NCBI RefSeq assembly: GCF_014651835.1
Contig: NZ_BMXQ01000001.1
Coordinates: forward strand, 2,764,120 to 2,828,119
DNA from: Pigmentiphaga litoralis
GTDB taxonomy: Bacteria; Pseudomonadota; Gammaproteobacteria; Burkholderiales; Burkholderiaceae_B
Length of the DNA stretch: 64,000 nt
Direction of reading: 5' to 3'
Within the stretch, counting starts at the first letter, position 1, and each line of letters begins with the position of its first letter. The translations under genes were made by a program, and so were the position numbers. The notes beneath the pieces are model-generated. The model saw only the letters and a program-made list of their open reading frames with translations, did not search any database and was not told the DNA's origin. Positions 26,067 to 34,611 of this stretch are shown piece after piece.

Positions 26067-26969
26067 CTACCCCGCCTGCGCGGCCGCCAGCGTCTCCGCC
26101 AAAGCCACGGCCTGCTTCAGGAAAGGCGACCGGTCATCACGCCGATAACTGACAATTACGGGCGATGAAAACCCCGGGGTGATCAGCGGCGCATAGCCGA
26201 TATCGTCGCGATGCAGCCGCCGCACCGACGCCGGAACTGCCGTCACCCCCAACCCTGCCGCGACCAGGCCGATTGCCGTCTGCAGTTCATTGGCTTCCTG
26301 AACAATATTCAAGGTATGGCCCGCCGCGCGAAACAGCGCGAGCACGTGGTCGGCGTAACTGGGGCGCGGCCGCGCCGGATACAGCACGAAGGGCAAGGGC
26401 GCCAGGTCTGCCGCCGTCACGCCTTCTTCCGCCTTGCGCAGCAGCAACGGATGCGCATGCGGGAACACCGCCACCAGCGGCTCCGCCATCAATACCGTCC
26501 GTTCAATGGCGGGGTCATCGAACAGGATCCGGCCAAAGCCGACATCGATCCGGCCTGCCTTCAGGGCGTCCATCTGCTGCAGCGTCGTCATTTCCGACAG
26601 GCCCACTTCCACCTGTGGATCGGCGCTGCGCACCCGGCGAATCAGCTCGGGCACGAAGCCGTACAGCGTCGACGGAACAAACCCGATCCCGAACCAGCGC
26701 CGCCCCTGCTGCCCGATGCGACGGGTGCCTTCGACCATTTCCTGGAAGCGCAGCGTCAGTTGCAGTGACTGTTCGAGCAGGAAGCGCCCGGCCTCGGTCA
26801 GCTTGAGCGCGCGTTCGGACCGGTCGAACAGCGCCACCCCAAGATCCTCTTCCAGGCTCTTGATCTGCCGGCTGAGCGGAGGCTGGGCCATATGCAGACG
26901 CGCCGCCGCCCGGGTCACGTTGAGTTCCTGGGCCACAGTCTGGAAATAGCGCAGTTGCCGGAGGTCCAT
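26067..26969 (-). CDS. LysR-type regulator of the CatR/CatM/BenM group
   Basis: Transcription activator, 300 residues. N-terminal winged HTH (MDLRQLRYFQTVAQELNVTRAA, ARLHMAQPPLSRQIKSLEEDLG) and a C-terminal effector domain (about 90-300; GFVPSTLYGFVPELIRR, ELQTAIGLVAAGLGVTAVPAS). The FVPSTLYG segment and the PPLSRQI helix are typical of muconate- and benzoate-responsive regulators. It is divergent from catB, and an ATAC-N7-GTAT site lies just before its own start. The inducer is probably cis,cis-muconate (inference). Confidence 0.88.
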   Translation of the reverse strand: MDLRQLRYFQTVAQELNVTRAAARLHMAQPPLSRQIKSLEEDLGVALFDRSERALKLTEAGRFLLEQSLQLTLRFQEMVEGTRRIGQQGRRWFGIGFVPSTLYGFVPELIRRVRSADPQVEVGLSEMTTLQQMDALKAGRIDVGFGRILFDDPAIERTVLMAEPLVAVFPHAHPLLLRKAEEGVTAADLAPLPFVLYPARPRPSYADHVLALFRAAGHTLNIVQEANELQTAIGLVAAGLGVTAVPASVRRLHRDDIGYAPLITPGFSSPVIVSYRRDDRSPFLKQAVALAETLAAAQAG

Positions 26970-26972
26970 TCG

Positions 26973-26987
26973 ATACCTTCAGGGTAT
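26973..26987. promoter_or_regulatory. CatM/BenM-type operator (ATAC-N7-GTAT)
   Basis: ATACCTTCAGGGTAT is a perfect match to the ATAC-N7-GTAT site described for CatM and BenM. It begins four bases before the LysR start codon on the - strand and lies about 64 bases ahead of the expected catB start of transcription, using TTGGAC (27008) and CATACT (27032) as weak -35/-10 boxes. It could both repress the regulator and activate catB. Confidence 0.75.
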
Positions 26988-27068
26988 GGCAAACGACAAA
27001 TATAGTCTTGGACGCGCCCAAGGTCACTACGCATACTTGGCCAGATCGACGCTTCCGATCAAAAAAGT

Positions 27069-28196
27069 ATGGATTATCCTAACGTTGTCGCAGTAGAAAC
27101 CTTCATTGTCGACCTGCCGACGATTCGCGCCCACCAGTTGGCGATGACCGTCATGAACACGCAGTCGATGGTGATCGTGCGCCTGCGTTGCTCGGACGGC
27201 ATCGAAGGCATCGGCGAGGCCACCACCATCGGCGGCCTGAGCTACGGCGAGGAAAGCCCCGAAAGCATCAAGCTCAACATCGACACCTACCTGGCGCCGG
27301 CGCTGATCGGCCGTGACGCCACCAACATCCACGGCGCAATGGCGAGGCTGGCCTACACGGCGCGGGGCAACACCTTTGCCAAGTCCGCGCTGGAAACCGC
27401 GCTGCTGGACGCGCAAGGCAAGCGCCTGGGCGTACCGGTGTCCACCCTGCTGGGCGGCGCCGTGCGCGACCGCCTGCCGGTGCTGTGGACCCTGGCAAGC
27501 GGCGACACCCAGCGCGACATTGCCGAAGCCGAGTCCCTGCTGGCGTCCCGCCGCCACAACACCTTCAAGCTGAAGATCGGCCGCCGCGCCGTGGCCGACG
27601 ACGTGGCCCATGTATGCGCCATCAAGCGCGCGCTGGGCGACCGCGCCCGCGTGACGGTGGACGTGAACCAGGCCTGGAACGAAGCCGAGGCGGCGGGCGC
27701 GATCGCCCAGCTCGAAGCCAACGGCGTGGACCTGATCGAGCAACCCCTGCCGCGTGCCCATCTTGCCGGCATGGCCCGCCTGGCGGCGCGCTTTGTCGTG
27801 CCGATCATGGCGGATGAAGCCGTGCACAGTCCGGAAGACGCGCTGGAAATCGCCCGGCTTGGCGCCGCCGATGTCCTGGCGCTGAAAATCGCCAAATCCG
27901 GCGGCCTGTACGGCCTGATTCGCACGGCAGCGGTGGGCGACGCCGCAGGCATGTCCTTGTACGGCGGCACCATGCTCGAAGGCAGCGTCGGGTCGATTGC
28001 ATCGGCCCACGCGTTTGCCACCCTGCCCCGCCTGGCCTGGGGCACCGAACTGTTCGGCCCCCTGCTGCTGACCGACGACATCGTCGTCAACCGCCCCGAA
28101 TTCCGCGATTTTGCATTGACCGTGCCCACCACACCCGGCCTGGGGCTCGAGCTGGACGACGACAAGCTCAAGCACTATCGCCGCAAAGGCACCTGA
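27069..28196 (+). CDS. catB: Muconate cycloisomerase
   Basis: Enolase-superfamily enzyme that closes cis,cis-muconate to muconolactone in the beta-ketoadipate pathway. N-terminal capping domain (IRAHQLAMTVMNTQSMVIVR), the barrel has the KxK motif FKLKIGRR (about 168-175), metal ligands in TVDVNQAW, LIEQPLP and IMADEAVHS, and the second acid-base Lys in LALKIAKSGG. 375 residues. Followed after 11 bases by catC. No catA or catD is in the window. Confidence 0.93.
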   Translation: MDYPNVVAVETFIVDLPTIRAHQLAMTVMNTQSMVIVRLRCSDGIEGIGEATTIGGLSYGEESPESIKLNIDTYLAPALIGRDATNIHGAMARLAYTARGNTFAKSALETALLDAQGKRLGVPVSTLLGGAVRDRLPVLWTLASGDTQRDIAEAESLLASRRHNTFKLKIGRRAVADDVAHVCAIKRALGDRARVTVDVNQAWNEAEAAGAIAQLEANGVDLIEQPLPRAHLAGMARLAARFVVPIMADEAVHSPEDALEIARLGAADVLALKIAKSGGLYGLIRTAAVGDAAGMSLYGGTMLEGSVGSIASAHAFATLPRLAWGTELFGPLLLTDDIVVNRPEFRDFALTVPTTPGLGLELDDDKLKHYRRKGT

Positions 28197-28207
28197 GGAG
28201 ACCCACC

Positions 28208-28486
28208 ATGATGTTCCTGGTCCGTATGGACGTGCGCATCCCGCACGATCTGCCCGCCGCCGATGTCGACGCCATCAAGCTGCGCGAAAAGAACTACTCG
28301 CAAGACCTGCAACGTTCGGGCAAATGGCAGGCGATCTATCGCGTGGTCGGCGAATACGCCAACTACAGCCTGTTCGATGTCGAGTCGAACGACGAACTGC
28401 ACACCCTGCTGTCCGGCTTGCCGCTGTTCCCGTACATGGAAATCCACGTGACGCCCCTGGCGCAGCACCCTTCTTCCATTCGCTGA
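28208..28486 (+). CDS. catC: Muconolactone delta-isomerase
   Basis: It isomerises muconolactone to beta-ketoadipate enol-lactone, the step after CatB. The short 92-residue ferredoxin-like fold begins MFLVRMDVRIPHDLP (a double ATG gives two possible starts, 28208 and 28211) and has KNYSQDLQRSGKWQAIYRVVG and the conserved LPLFPYMEIHVTPLAQHPSS tail split over two elements. It sits 11 bases downstream of catB in the same operon. Confidence 0.95.
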   Translation: MMFLVRMDVRIPHDLPAADVDAIKLREKNYSQDLQRSGKWQAIYRVVGEYANYSLFDVESNDELHTLLSGLPLFPYMEIHVTPLAQHPSSIR

Positions 28487-28518
28487 ACCACAAGCTTTTA
28501 CCTATAACGGAGACTGTT

Positions 28519-29508
28519 TTGACACTTCTGAACCCGTCGCGCCGAGTCCTCGGCGCGCTGGCGCTGACGGCGCTCGCCGCGGCCCTGGCCCCTACCGCCT
28601 TTGCGCAGACCTATCCCGACCGCCCGGTGCGCTGGGTCGTCCCCTTCCCGCCCGGCGGCGCCATGGACAACATTGCCCGCACCCTGGGCGAGACCATGGG
28701 CGCATCGCTTGGCCAATCCTTCGTGATCGAAAACCGTCCTGGCGCGGGTGGCAACATCGGCGCGAGCAGCGTGGCCCGCTCGGCGCCCGACGGCTACACC
28801 ATCATGATCGTCGCCAACGGCATGGCGGTGAACCCGTTCTTGTACCGCAGCATGAACTATGACCCGATCGCCGACTTTGCGCCGATCTCGTTGCTGGCGG
28901 TGGTGCCGAACGTGCTGGTTACCAACCCGAAGCGCAACGACGTCAAGACCGTGGCAGAAGTCATCAGCAAGGCCAAGGCCGCGCCCGGCAAATACACTTA
29001 CGCATCGGCCGGTGTTGGCACATCGATCCACCTGGCAGGCGAGCTGTTCGCATCCATGACCGGCACCAACCTGCTGCACATCCCGTACAAGGGCAGCGGC
29101 CCGGCCATTGCCGACATGCTCGGCGGCCAGGTCGACTACATGTTCGACAGCGTCACGTCGGCCAAGCCGCACATCGACGCCGGCAAGCTGACCGCGATTG
29201 CCGTCACCACCAGCAAGCGGTCCGCCGCCCTGCCCAACGTGCCGACGGTTGCTGAAGCGGGCGTGAAGAACTACGAACTGACCCCCTGGTTCGCCGCCTT
29301 CGCCCCGGCCGGCACGCCGCAGCCGATCATCGACAAGCTGAACGCGTCGATGCGCGAAGCGTTGAAAAACCCGAAGGTCCAGGCCACGCTGGCTTCGATC
29401 GGCGCCGAGCCGATCGGCGGATCGCCTGCCGAACTGAAGACGTATCTGGCGGAAGAGACCAAGAAGGGCAAGGCGTTGATCACCGAGCGGAATATCAAGG
29501 TGGATTGA
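28519..29508 (+). CDS. Bug-family substrate-binding protein, catBC operon
   Basis: Periplasmic TctC-like receptor: signal peptide (about 1-28, ALAPTAFAQ), RWVVPFPPGGAMDNIARTLG, VIENRPGAGGNIGASSVARSAPDGYT, and HIPYKGSGPAIADMLGGQVDY. The frame has no ATG or GTG at the right place; a TTG at 28519 preceded by CGGAGA is the likely start (329 residues). Lies 32 bases after catC and ends before a strong terminator, so it probably imports the aromatic or its acid. No membrane components nearby. Confidence 0.88.
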   Translation: MTLLNPSRRVLGALALTALAAALAPTAFAQTYPDRPVRWVVPFPPGGAMDNIARTLGETMGASLGQSFVIENRPGAGGNIGASSVARSAPDGYTIMIVANGMAVNPFLYRSMNYDPIADFAPISLLAVVPNVLVTNPKRNDVKTVAEVISKAKAAPGKYTYASAGVGTSIHLAGELFASMTGTNLLHIPYKGSGPAIADMLGGQVDYMFDSVTSAKPHIDAGKLTAIAVTTSKRSAALPNVPTVAEAGVKNYELTPWFAAFAPAGTPQPIIDKLNASMREALKNPKVQATLASIGAEPIGGSPAELKTYLAEETKKGKALITERNIKVD

Positions 29509-29545
29509 ACATGGCCTGAGCCGCGATCCTGACGCAGAACCATCT

Positions 29546-29576
29546 AGCCGCACCCTTTCAAGGTGCGGCTTTTTTT
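29546..29576 (+). terminator. Strong Rho-independent terminator
   Basis: AGCCGCACC (29546-29554) pairs perfectly with GGTGCGGCT (29562-29570), loop of seven, followed by seven T. It ends the catB-catC-Bug transcript and isolates the IclR operon. Confidence 0.92.
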
Positions 29577-29610
29577 CGTCTGCACGTCTGCCGCAACACA
29601 TAAAAACAGG

Positions 29611-29639
29611 TTGACACACAAGAACGTCACACGTAACGT
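29611..29639 (+). promoter_or_regulatory. Candidate promoter of the IclR-led operon
   Basis: A perfect TTGACA (29611-29616) lies 17 bases ahead of TAACGT (29634-29639), which is a weak -10. The whole stretch from 29580 to 29700 is clearly more AT-rich than its surroundings. Confidence 0.5.
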
Positions 29640-29659
29640 ATTCCTAAACATAAACGCTT

Positions 29660-29675
29660 GTTCACATATATGAAC
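29660..29675. promoter_or_regulatory. Inverted repeat over the IclR start codon
   Basis: GTTCA-N6-TGAAC spans the ATG at 29670. IclR-family proteins bind such palindromes, so this may be the site of autoregulation. Confidence 0.45.
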
Positions 29676-30503
29676 GATAAAACAAATAAGTCCTATCGGT
29701 CTGCGCAGGCCACTGCTGTCGCTCCCGGCCCCGACGCCGTTGACGCGGAGACTGCCCAGTCCTTGCCGGCCGCTGGCGTCAAAAGCGCATTGCGGGTGCT
29801 GACCGTTCTTGAATACTTCGCACGGACGTCGAAGCCGGCGACCCTTGCGCAACTGAGCAAACAACTCGAACTGCCAAAGTCGAGCTGCTTTGCGCTGTTG
29901 GAGACTCTGCGGCAGGCGGGCTACATGTACTGGTTGGGCAAGGACTCGGGCTACTACCCTACACGTCGCTGGCGCGACCTGGGCGAGCGCATCTCGAATC
30001 GTGATCCCATCCTGGCGCTAGCTGCGCCGGTTCTCGCGGACTTGTGCAGCCAGCTGGCGGAAACCGCCATCCTGGCCAAACGCGATGGCGTCGAAGTGTT
30101 GTACCTGGACGTGGCCGAGCCCACGCAAGTCCTGCGTTTCGCCGCCCATGCCGGTCAGCGCAAGCCGATACACAGCGCCGCCTCTGGTCGCGCCATGCTC
30201 GCGCTGATGGAACCCGCAACGCGCGAAGCCCTTATCCGTCAACTTGAATTGCAGCATTACTCGCCTGCGACCTTGGTCGATCCCAAGGCCATTGCTGAAC
30301 AGGTGGAAATGGGAGCACGGCGCGGCTGGCATGTAGTTGTCGGCGAATACCGATCCGACACCACCGCCATTGCAGTCGGCTTTCGTTTCGGCGGCGAAGA
30401 ATATGCGTTCGTCATCGGGGCGCCGATCCAACGGATTGCCGACCGGCATGACGAGATCGGCGCCCTGCTGCTGCAATACGCCAACGCGGTATCCGAGGAC
30501 TGA
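29670..30503 (+). CDS. IclR-family transcriptional regulator
   Basis: 277 residues. Winged HTH at about 35-95 (SALRVLTVLEYFARTSKPATLAQLS, LPKSSCFALLETLRQAGY) and the IclR effector-binding GAF-like domain (about 105-270; HAGQRKPIHSAASGRAMLA, ARRGWHVVVGEYRSDTTAIAVG). It is the first gene of a same-strand series reaching 37160; the next start is four bases after its stop. It probably controls that operon in response to the pyridine substrate or an intermediate (inference). Confidence 0.9.
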   Translation: MNDKTNKSYRSAQATAVAPGPDAVDAETAQSLPAAGVKSALRVLTVLEYFARTSKPATLAQLSKQLELPKSSCFALLETLRQAGYMYWLGKDSGYYPTRRWRDLGERISNRDPILALAAPVLADLCSQLAETAILAKRDGVEVLYLDVAEPTQVLRFAAHAGQRKPIHSAASGRAMLALMEPATREALIRQLELQHYSPATLVDPKAIAEQVEMGARRGWHVVVGEYRSDTTAIAVGFRFGGEEYAFVIGAPIQRIADRHDEIGALLLQYANAVSED

Positions 30504-30507
30504 CATC

Positions 30508-31584
30508 GTGACTGTAGATCCCGCTCTGTTGAACGCCTGGACGCGCCTCCTCGACCTTTGCAAGCTGACTAAAGAAGAGCATGTCGTGCTGCTGACGGGT
30601 GCAGCGTCCTCATCTCTGCATATCGACGCGGCTCAACTGGCGCTGGCACTGCGGGGAGCGTCGTATCTCACCCTTGAGCCAGGCGCCGCACCGGCGGTTG
30701 CCGTGGCAGGCGAAAGCACGGCGCATTACGGTCCGTCCGCCATTGCCAACAACCGTCTGGCGCAACAGACGCTCAAGGGCGCGGACCTGATTGTTGACCT
30801 TATGGGCATGTATCGCGGCGCCGAGCAGGACGAAATCCTGGCCGCGGGCTGCCGCATCATCCTGGTCAAAGAACCGCCCGACGTCATGATGCGCCTGATG
30901 ACGAACGCCGATGACAAACGGCGGGTGCTGGCGGCCAACTCGGTATTGAGCCGCGCGCACCGCATGCATGTGCGATCGGACGCCGGAACGGATCTGCACG
31001 TGACCTTGGGGCAATATCCCACGCTCGTTCAGTACGGTTATGCCGACGAACCTGGACGCTGGGACCATTGTCCCAGCGCGTTCATTGCACGCTGGCCCGA
31101 CGAGGGGTCGGCCAACGGCGTCGTGGTTCTTGATAGTGGCGACACCATTCTGCCGTTCAAGGACTACGTTCGCACGCCCATCCGGCTCGAAATTCGCGAT
31201 GGCTTTGTACGGCGCATCGAAGGCGGTCTGGACGCCCGCTACCTGCGCGACTACATCGCTTCGTTCAACGATCCGGATGGCTACGCGGTGTCGCATCTGG
31301 GATGGGGACTGCACGACCGGGCGACGTGGACCGCACTCGGCATGTACGACAAGCGACAGACCAATGCCATGGACGCGCGGTCCTACTACGGCAACTTCAT
31401 GTTCTCGACCGGACCGAACGCCGAGGCCGGCGGCAGCCGTCACACGCCTTGCCACCTCGACATCCCAATGTCGTCGTGCAGCATCTGGGTGGACGACGAG
31501 CCAATGGTCGATCACGGCAACGTCGTTCCCGCAAACCAACGCGTGGCAGGCTTTGCCGGGCACACCACCGAGGACCTGTCTTGA
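30508..31584 (+). CDS. nicX: 2,5-dihydroxypyridine 5,6-dioxygenase (NicX-like)
   Basis: Mononuclear Fe(II) extradiol-type enzyme related to M29 aminopeptidases that opens 2,5-dihydroxypyridine to N-formylmaleamate. The C-terminal half is highly similar to what I recall of P. putida NicX: MHVRSDAGTDLHVTLGQYP, YGYADEPGRWDHCPSAF, LDSGDTILPFKDYVR, SHLGWGLHDR, SYYGNFMFSTGPN and TPCHLDIP, the last two housing iron ligands (His and HxD). GTG start at 30508; 358 residues. The nicF- and nicD-like genes in the same operon make the assignment firm. Confidence 0.88.
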   Translation: MTVDPALLNAWTRLLDLCKLTKEEHVVLLTGAASSSLHIDAAQLALALRGASYLTLEPGAAPAVAVAGESTAHYGPSAIANNRLAQQTLKGADLIVDLMGMYRGAEQDEILAAGCRIILVKEPPDVMMRLMTNADDKRRVLAANSVLSRAHRMHVRSDAGTDLHVTLGQYPTLVQYGYADEPGRWDHCPSAFIARWPDEGSANGVVVLDSGDTILPFKDYVRTPIRLEIRDGFVRRIEGGLDARYLRDYIASFNDPDGYAVSHLGWGLHDRATWTALGMYDKRQTNAMDARSYYGNFMFSTGPNAEAGGSRHTPCHLDIPMSSCSIWVDDEPMVDHGNVVPANQRVAGFAGHTTEDLS

Positions 31585-31628
31585 CTCCGACTCCCCATTT
31601 GCTTCCCACCCTGACTGACAGCACATCG

Positions 31629-32336
31629 ATGGATATGCCCTGGACCGGGGTCATTCCTGCTGCGGACGAGGCCCTTTATCGGCTTGCGGGTATGGGCACA
31701 GGCCAGGTTGCGATGAATATCAGGCGGCCGGCCTTGCTGATCATCGACATGCAATACCGGTCGTCGGGCGAAAAGCCGGCACGCATCGAAGACGCCATTC
31801 TTGAATATCCCACCAGCTGCGGGGAAGTCACGTGGCGCGCAGTGGCCCATGTCGCCCGCCTGATCGCGGTATTCAGGGCAGCCGGCTTTCCGATCGTCTA
31901 TCCGCATGTCGCTCCTAAAGGCCGGCACAACGGCGGGCGCTTCGCCGACAAAATGCCCAACATCATGACGATTTCCGCACGCGGCTATGAGTTCATTGCC
32001 GACGTTGCTCCTGCCGACACAGACCTGGTCATTCCGAAGCATCACGCCAGTGCCTTCTTCGGTACCCCGTTGGCAAGCCACTTGATCGATTTTGGCGTCG
32101 ATACGCTTTTCGTTGTTGGAGGCACCACCAGCGGATGCGTCCGCGCCACGACCGTGGACGCCTCTTCGCTTGGCTTCAAAGTCATCGTTCCCCACGAAGC
32201 CGTCTTTGACCGTTCACAAACATCGCATGCAGTGAACCTGTTCGACATGGCCGCCAAGTACGCGGACGTGGTTTCAGTCACCGAGGCCATTGCCCTGCTG
32301 GAGGGTAGAGGGAGACTTGCGCCGTCCGGCGTGTAA
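31629..32336 (+). CDS. nicF: Maleamate amidohydrolase-like isochorismatase (NicF-like)
   Basis: Cysteine hydrolase of the isochorismatase superfamily, predicted to convert maleamate to maleate and ammonia. The triad is Asp40 (ALLIIDMQY), Lys137 (VIPKHHASAFFGT) and Cys170 (VVGGTTSGCVRATTVDA). The ATG at 31629 gives 235 residues. A TTG at 31581, overlapping the nicX stop, would add 16 residues. N-carbamoylsarcosine amidase and other relatives share these motifs, so the substrate rests on the operon context with NicX and NicD. Confidence 0.82.
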   Translation: MDMPWTGVIPAADEALYRLAGMGTGQVAMNIRRPALLIIDMQYRSSGEKPARIEDAILEYPTSCGEVTWRAVAHVARLIAVFRAAGFPIVYPHVAPKGRHNGGRFADKMPNIMTISARGYEFIADVAPADTDLVIPKHHASAFFGTPLASHLIDFGVDTLFVVGGTTSGCVRATTVDASSLGFKVIVPHEAVFDRSQTSHAVNLFDMAAKYADVVSVTEAIALLEGRGRLAPSGV

Positions 32337-32427
32337 GACCGGAAGTCAGGCTGCGCAGATACGCCGACATGCCCCTGCTTTGAACCGATCGACTGTTCCT
32401 TTAACCCTGTCCAAAGGCTTGGAAATC

Positions 32428-33411
32428 ATGTCCCTATCTCGCGTTTTGAAAGCATATTGCATCGTCGGCTGTGCTGCCTTCGGCGTACTGACAGGCTCGC
32501 ACGCCGTCGGCCAGGAATACCCTGCGCGGCCCGTCCGGATGGTCGTTGCCTACGGCGCTGGCGGCGGCGCCGACGCGCTGGCCCGAACCGTCAGCGAGGC
32601 ATTGACTCAACAAACCGGCCAGACCTTCGTGGTCGAAAATCGCCCCGGCGCTGGCGGCATTCCGGCCGCGGACATGGTTTCCAAAGCCACGCCCGATGGC
32701 TATACCGTCCTGCTCACCGACACTCAGTACGTCATCACCCCGGCGCTCTTCGCCAAGCTGCCATTCGATCCGCGCCATGATCTTGTCGGCGTCAGCCTGA
32801 TGACGCGGGTGCCCTTCTTTTTCGCCGTGAAGACCTCGGCCGGCATCGACACCCTGCAGCAATTCATTGACCTCGCCAAGGCGAACCCTGGCAAATACAA
32901 CTACGGGTCAGCCGGGATCGGCAGCTTGCATCACATTGCCATGGAGTCGTTCAAGACGGCGCTGAACTTGGACATCACACACGTTCCCTACAAGGGATCG
33001 GGTCAGTCCATCGTGGGGTTCATCGGTGGGGAGACCACCGTGACCGTCGCGTCGTTGCCCTCGATCCTGCCTTACATCAAACAAGGCACGGTAAAGCTGT
33101 TGGGCGTGACCTCGGCGCAGCGCTGGCCGCAAACGCCGGATGTTATCTCGATCGCCGAGTACGTTCCGAACTTCGACTTCACCACTGAGTTGGGCATCAT
33201 GGCGACGCGCGGCACACCACCGGCCGCCATCGCAAAGTTGTCGAAAGAAATCGCGGTTGCACTCAAACGTCCCGAGGTCGTCGACCGAATCAATAACGTC
33301 ATGGGTGCGGCCGTAGTAGGAAGCACTCCGGAAGCCTACACCAGCAACATTTCGCAGAATCTCGAGCGCTACGCGACCGCCGTCAAGGTGTCTGGCGCGA
33401 AGGTCCAGTAA
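32428..33411 (+). CDS. Bug-family substrate-binding protein of the pyridine operon
   Basis: Periplasmic TctC-type receptor with signal peptide (about 1-29, SHAVGQ), MVVAYGAGGGADALARTVSE, VVENRPGAGGIPAADMVSKATPDGY and HVPYKGSGQSIVGFIGGET. 327 residues. The location between a NicF-like and a Rieske gene suggests that it binds the starting substrate of the pathway. No TctAB partner is present. Confidence 0.9.
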   Translation: MSLSRVLKAYCIVGCAAFGVLTGSHAVGQEYPARPVRMVVAYGAGGGADALARTVSEALTQQTGQTFVVENRPGAGGIPAADMVSKATPDGYTVLLTDTQYVITPALFAKLPFDPRHDLVGVSLMTRVPFFFAVKTSAGIDTLQQFIDLAKANPGKYNYGSAGIGSLHHIAMESFKTALNLDITHVPYKGSGQSIVGFIGGETTVTVASLPSILPYIKQGTVKLLGVTSAQRWPQTPDVISIAEYVPNFDFTTELGIMATRGTPPAAIAKLSKEIAVALKRPEVVDRINNVMGAAVVGSTPEAYTSNISQNLERYATAVKVSGAKVQ

Positions 33412-33432
33412 TTCCGTCCGATTGGAGCTGTC

Positions 33433-34581
33433 ATGAACGCCCCCTTGTCCATCCCCCTGCTCGATCTTCGCGAGAAAGCGGCGCACGTCTACCGCGACCT
33501 GCCAGAGGCCAATCACGTGCCGGGCGAGTTCTACGCGTCGGCATCCATTGCCAAACTGGAAAAAGAGCGCATCTTTCTCGAAACATGGCTTTGCGTGGGC
33601 CGCAGCGAAGAGATCCCCCTGCCGGGCGACTACACCACCTGCCAGATCGCCGACGAATCTTTCGTGCTGGCACGCAACGAAGCAGGCGAGATCAACGCCT
33701 TCATGAACATGTGCGTGCATCGGGGCGTTGCCGTGGTGTCGGGCAAGGGCAACGCACAGGATTTCAGTTGTCCGTATCACGCGTGGCTCTACGACCTGAG
33801 CGGCAATCTGGTGACTGCGCCAAGGATGACGCAAACCAAGGCCGAGTTGAAGAACTGCAGGATGCGGCGCTTGAAGCTTGAAGTCTGGCGGGGATGGATC
33901 TTTGTCAGCTTCAATCCCGAGCCGATGTCCTTCGATGACTTCATCGCGCCCTACGAAACAGAGCTTTGGTGGTTCCAGACCGACCAATGCCGGATAGCCG
34001 ACAAGATGGTGATTGAAGTCGACTGCAACTGGAAGCTGCTTGTTGAAAACTTGGTGGACGTCTATCACGTGCCGGTGCTCCACAAGGGAACGTTCGGCGG
34101 CTTCGTCAAAAAGAACAAGGCCGACACCTTCGACGTGCGACTGCTGCCGCGCGGCGGCTGGGCCTACGAGCAAAAGGCGCGTCCCCATTCCAGCACAGGC
34201 GCGCGCACCTTCCCGATGCTGCCCTGGCTCAAGGGCATGTCCGAAGATACTTCCTGCCGCGCAGGCATCTACCCGAACCTGAGCTTGTCGATGCGATCCG
34301 ACAGCCTGCGCATGTGGCAGGTGTGGCCGATCTCGGCGTCCAAGTGTGTGCTCCACGTCTACCTGATGTTCCCGCATGAAGCCTTCGATCAGCCGGACTT
34401 TTCGGCGAACCTTGAGGAATACAAAGGCTTCATCACTGATCTGGTCGCAGAAGACGCTTCGATGGTCGTGTCGCTACAGCATGCGATGCAATCGCCGTTC
34501 TACGAGCCGGGCCCCATGTCGCATCTCGAAGCCGCGATCCAGCACATCATGAAAAAATATCTCGACGTCGTGACGGCCTGA
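33433..34581 (+). CDS. Rieske non-haem iron oxygenase, alpha subunit
   Basis: 382-residue ring-hydroxylating oxygenase-type protein. N-terminal Rieske domain with Cys94-x-His96 and Cys113-xx-His116 (CVHRGVAVVSG, CPYHAW). The C-terminal catalytic domain has the iron site at about Asp209, His212 and His217 (ENLVDVYHVPVLHKGTF). No beta subunit, ferredoxin or reductase gene lies in the operon, so electrons must come from elsewhere, or it is an alpha-only enzyme of the demethylase/monooxygenase type. Its place between a Bug receptor and a flavin hydroxylase suggests attack on the unknown pyridine substrate. Confidence 0.9.
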   Translation: MNAPLSIPLLDLREKAAHVYRDLPEANHVPGEFYASASIAKLEKERIFLETWLCVGRSEEIPLPGDYTTCQIADESFVLARNEAGEINAFMNMCVHRGVAVVSGKGNAQDFSCPYHAWLYDLSGNLVTAPRMTQTKAELKNCRMRRLKLEVWRGWIFVSFNPEPMSFDDFIAPYETELWWFQTDQCRIADKMVIEVDCNWKLLVENLVDVYHVPVLHKGTFGGFVKKNKADTFDVRLLPRGGWAYEQKARPHSSTGARTFPMLPWLKGMSEDTSCRAGIYPNLSLSMRSDSLRMWQVWPISASKCVLHVYLMFPHEAFDQPDFSANLEEYKGFITDLVAEDASMVVSLQHAMQSPFYEPGPMSHLEAAIQHIMKKYLDVVTA

Positions 34582-34611
34582 ACCGCCGTACAGGCAAGGA
34601 GCAAGAACACC

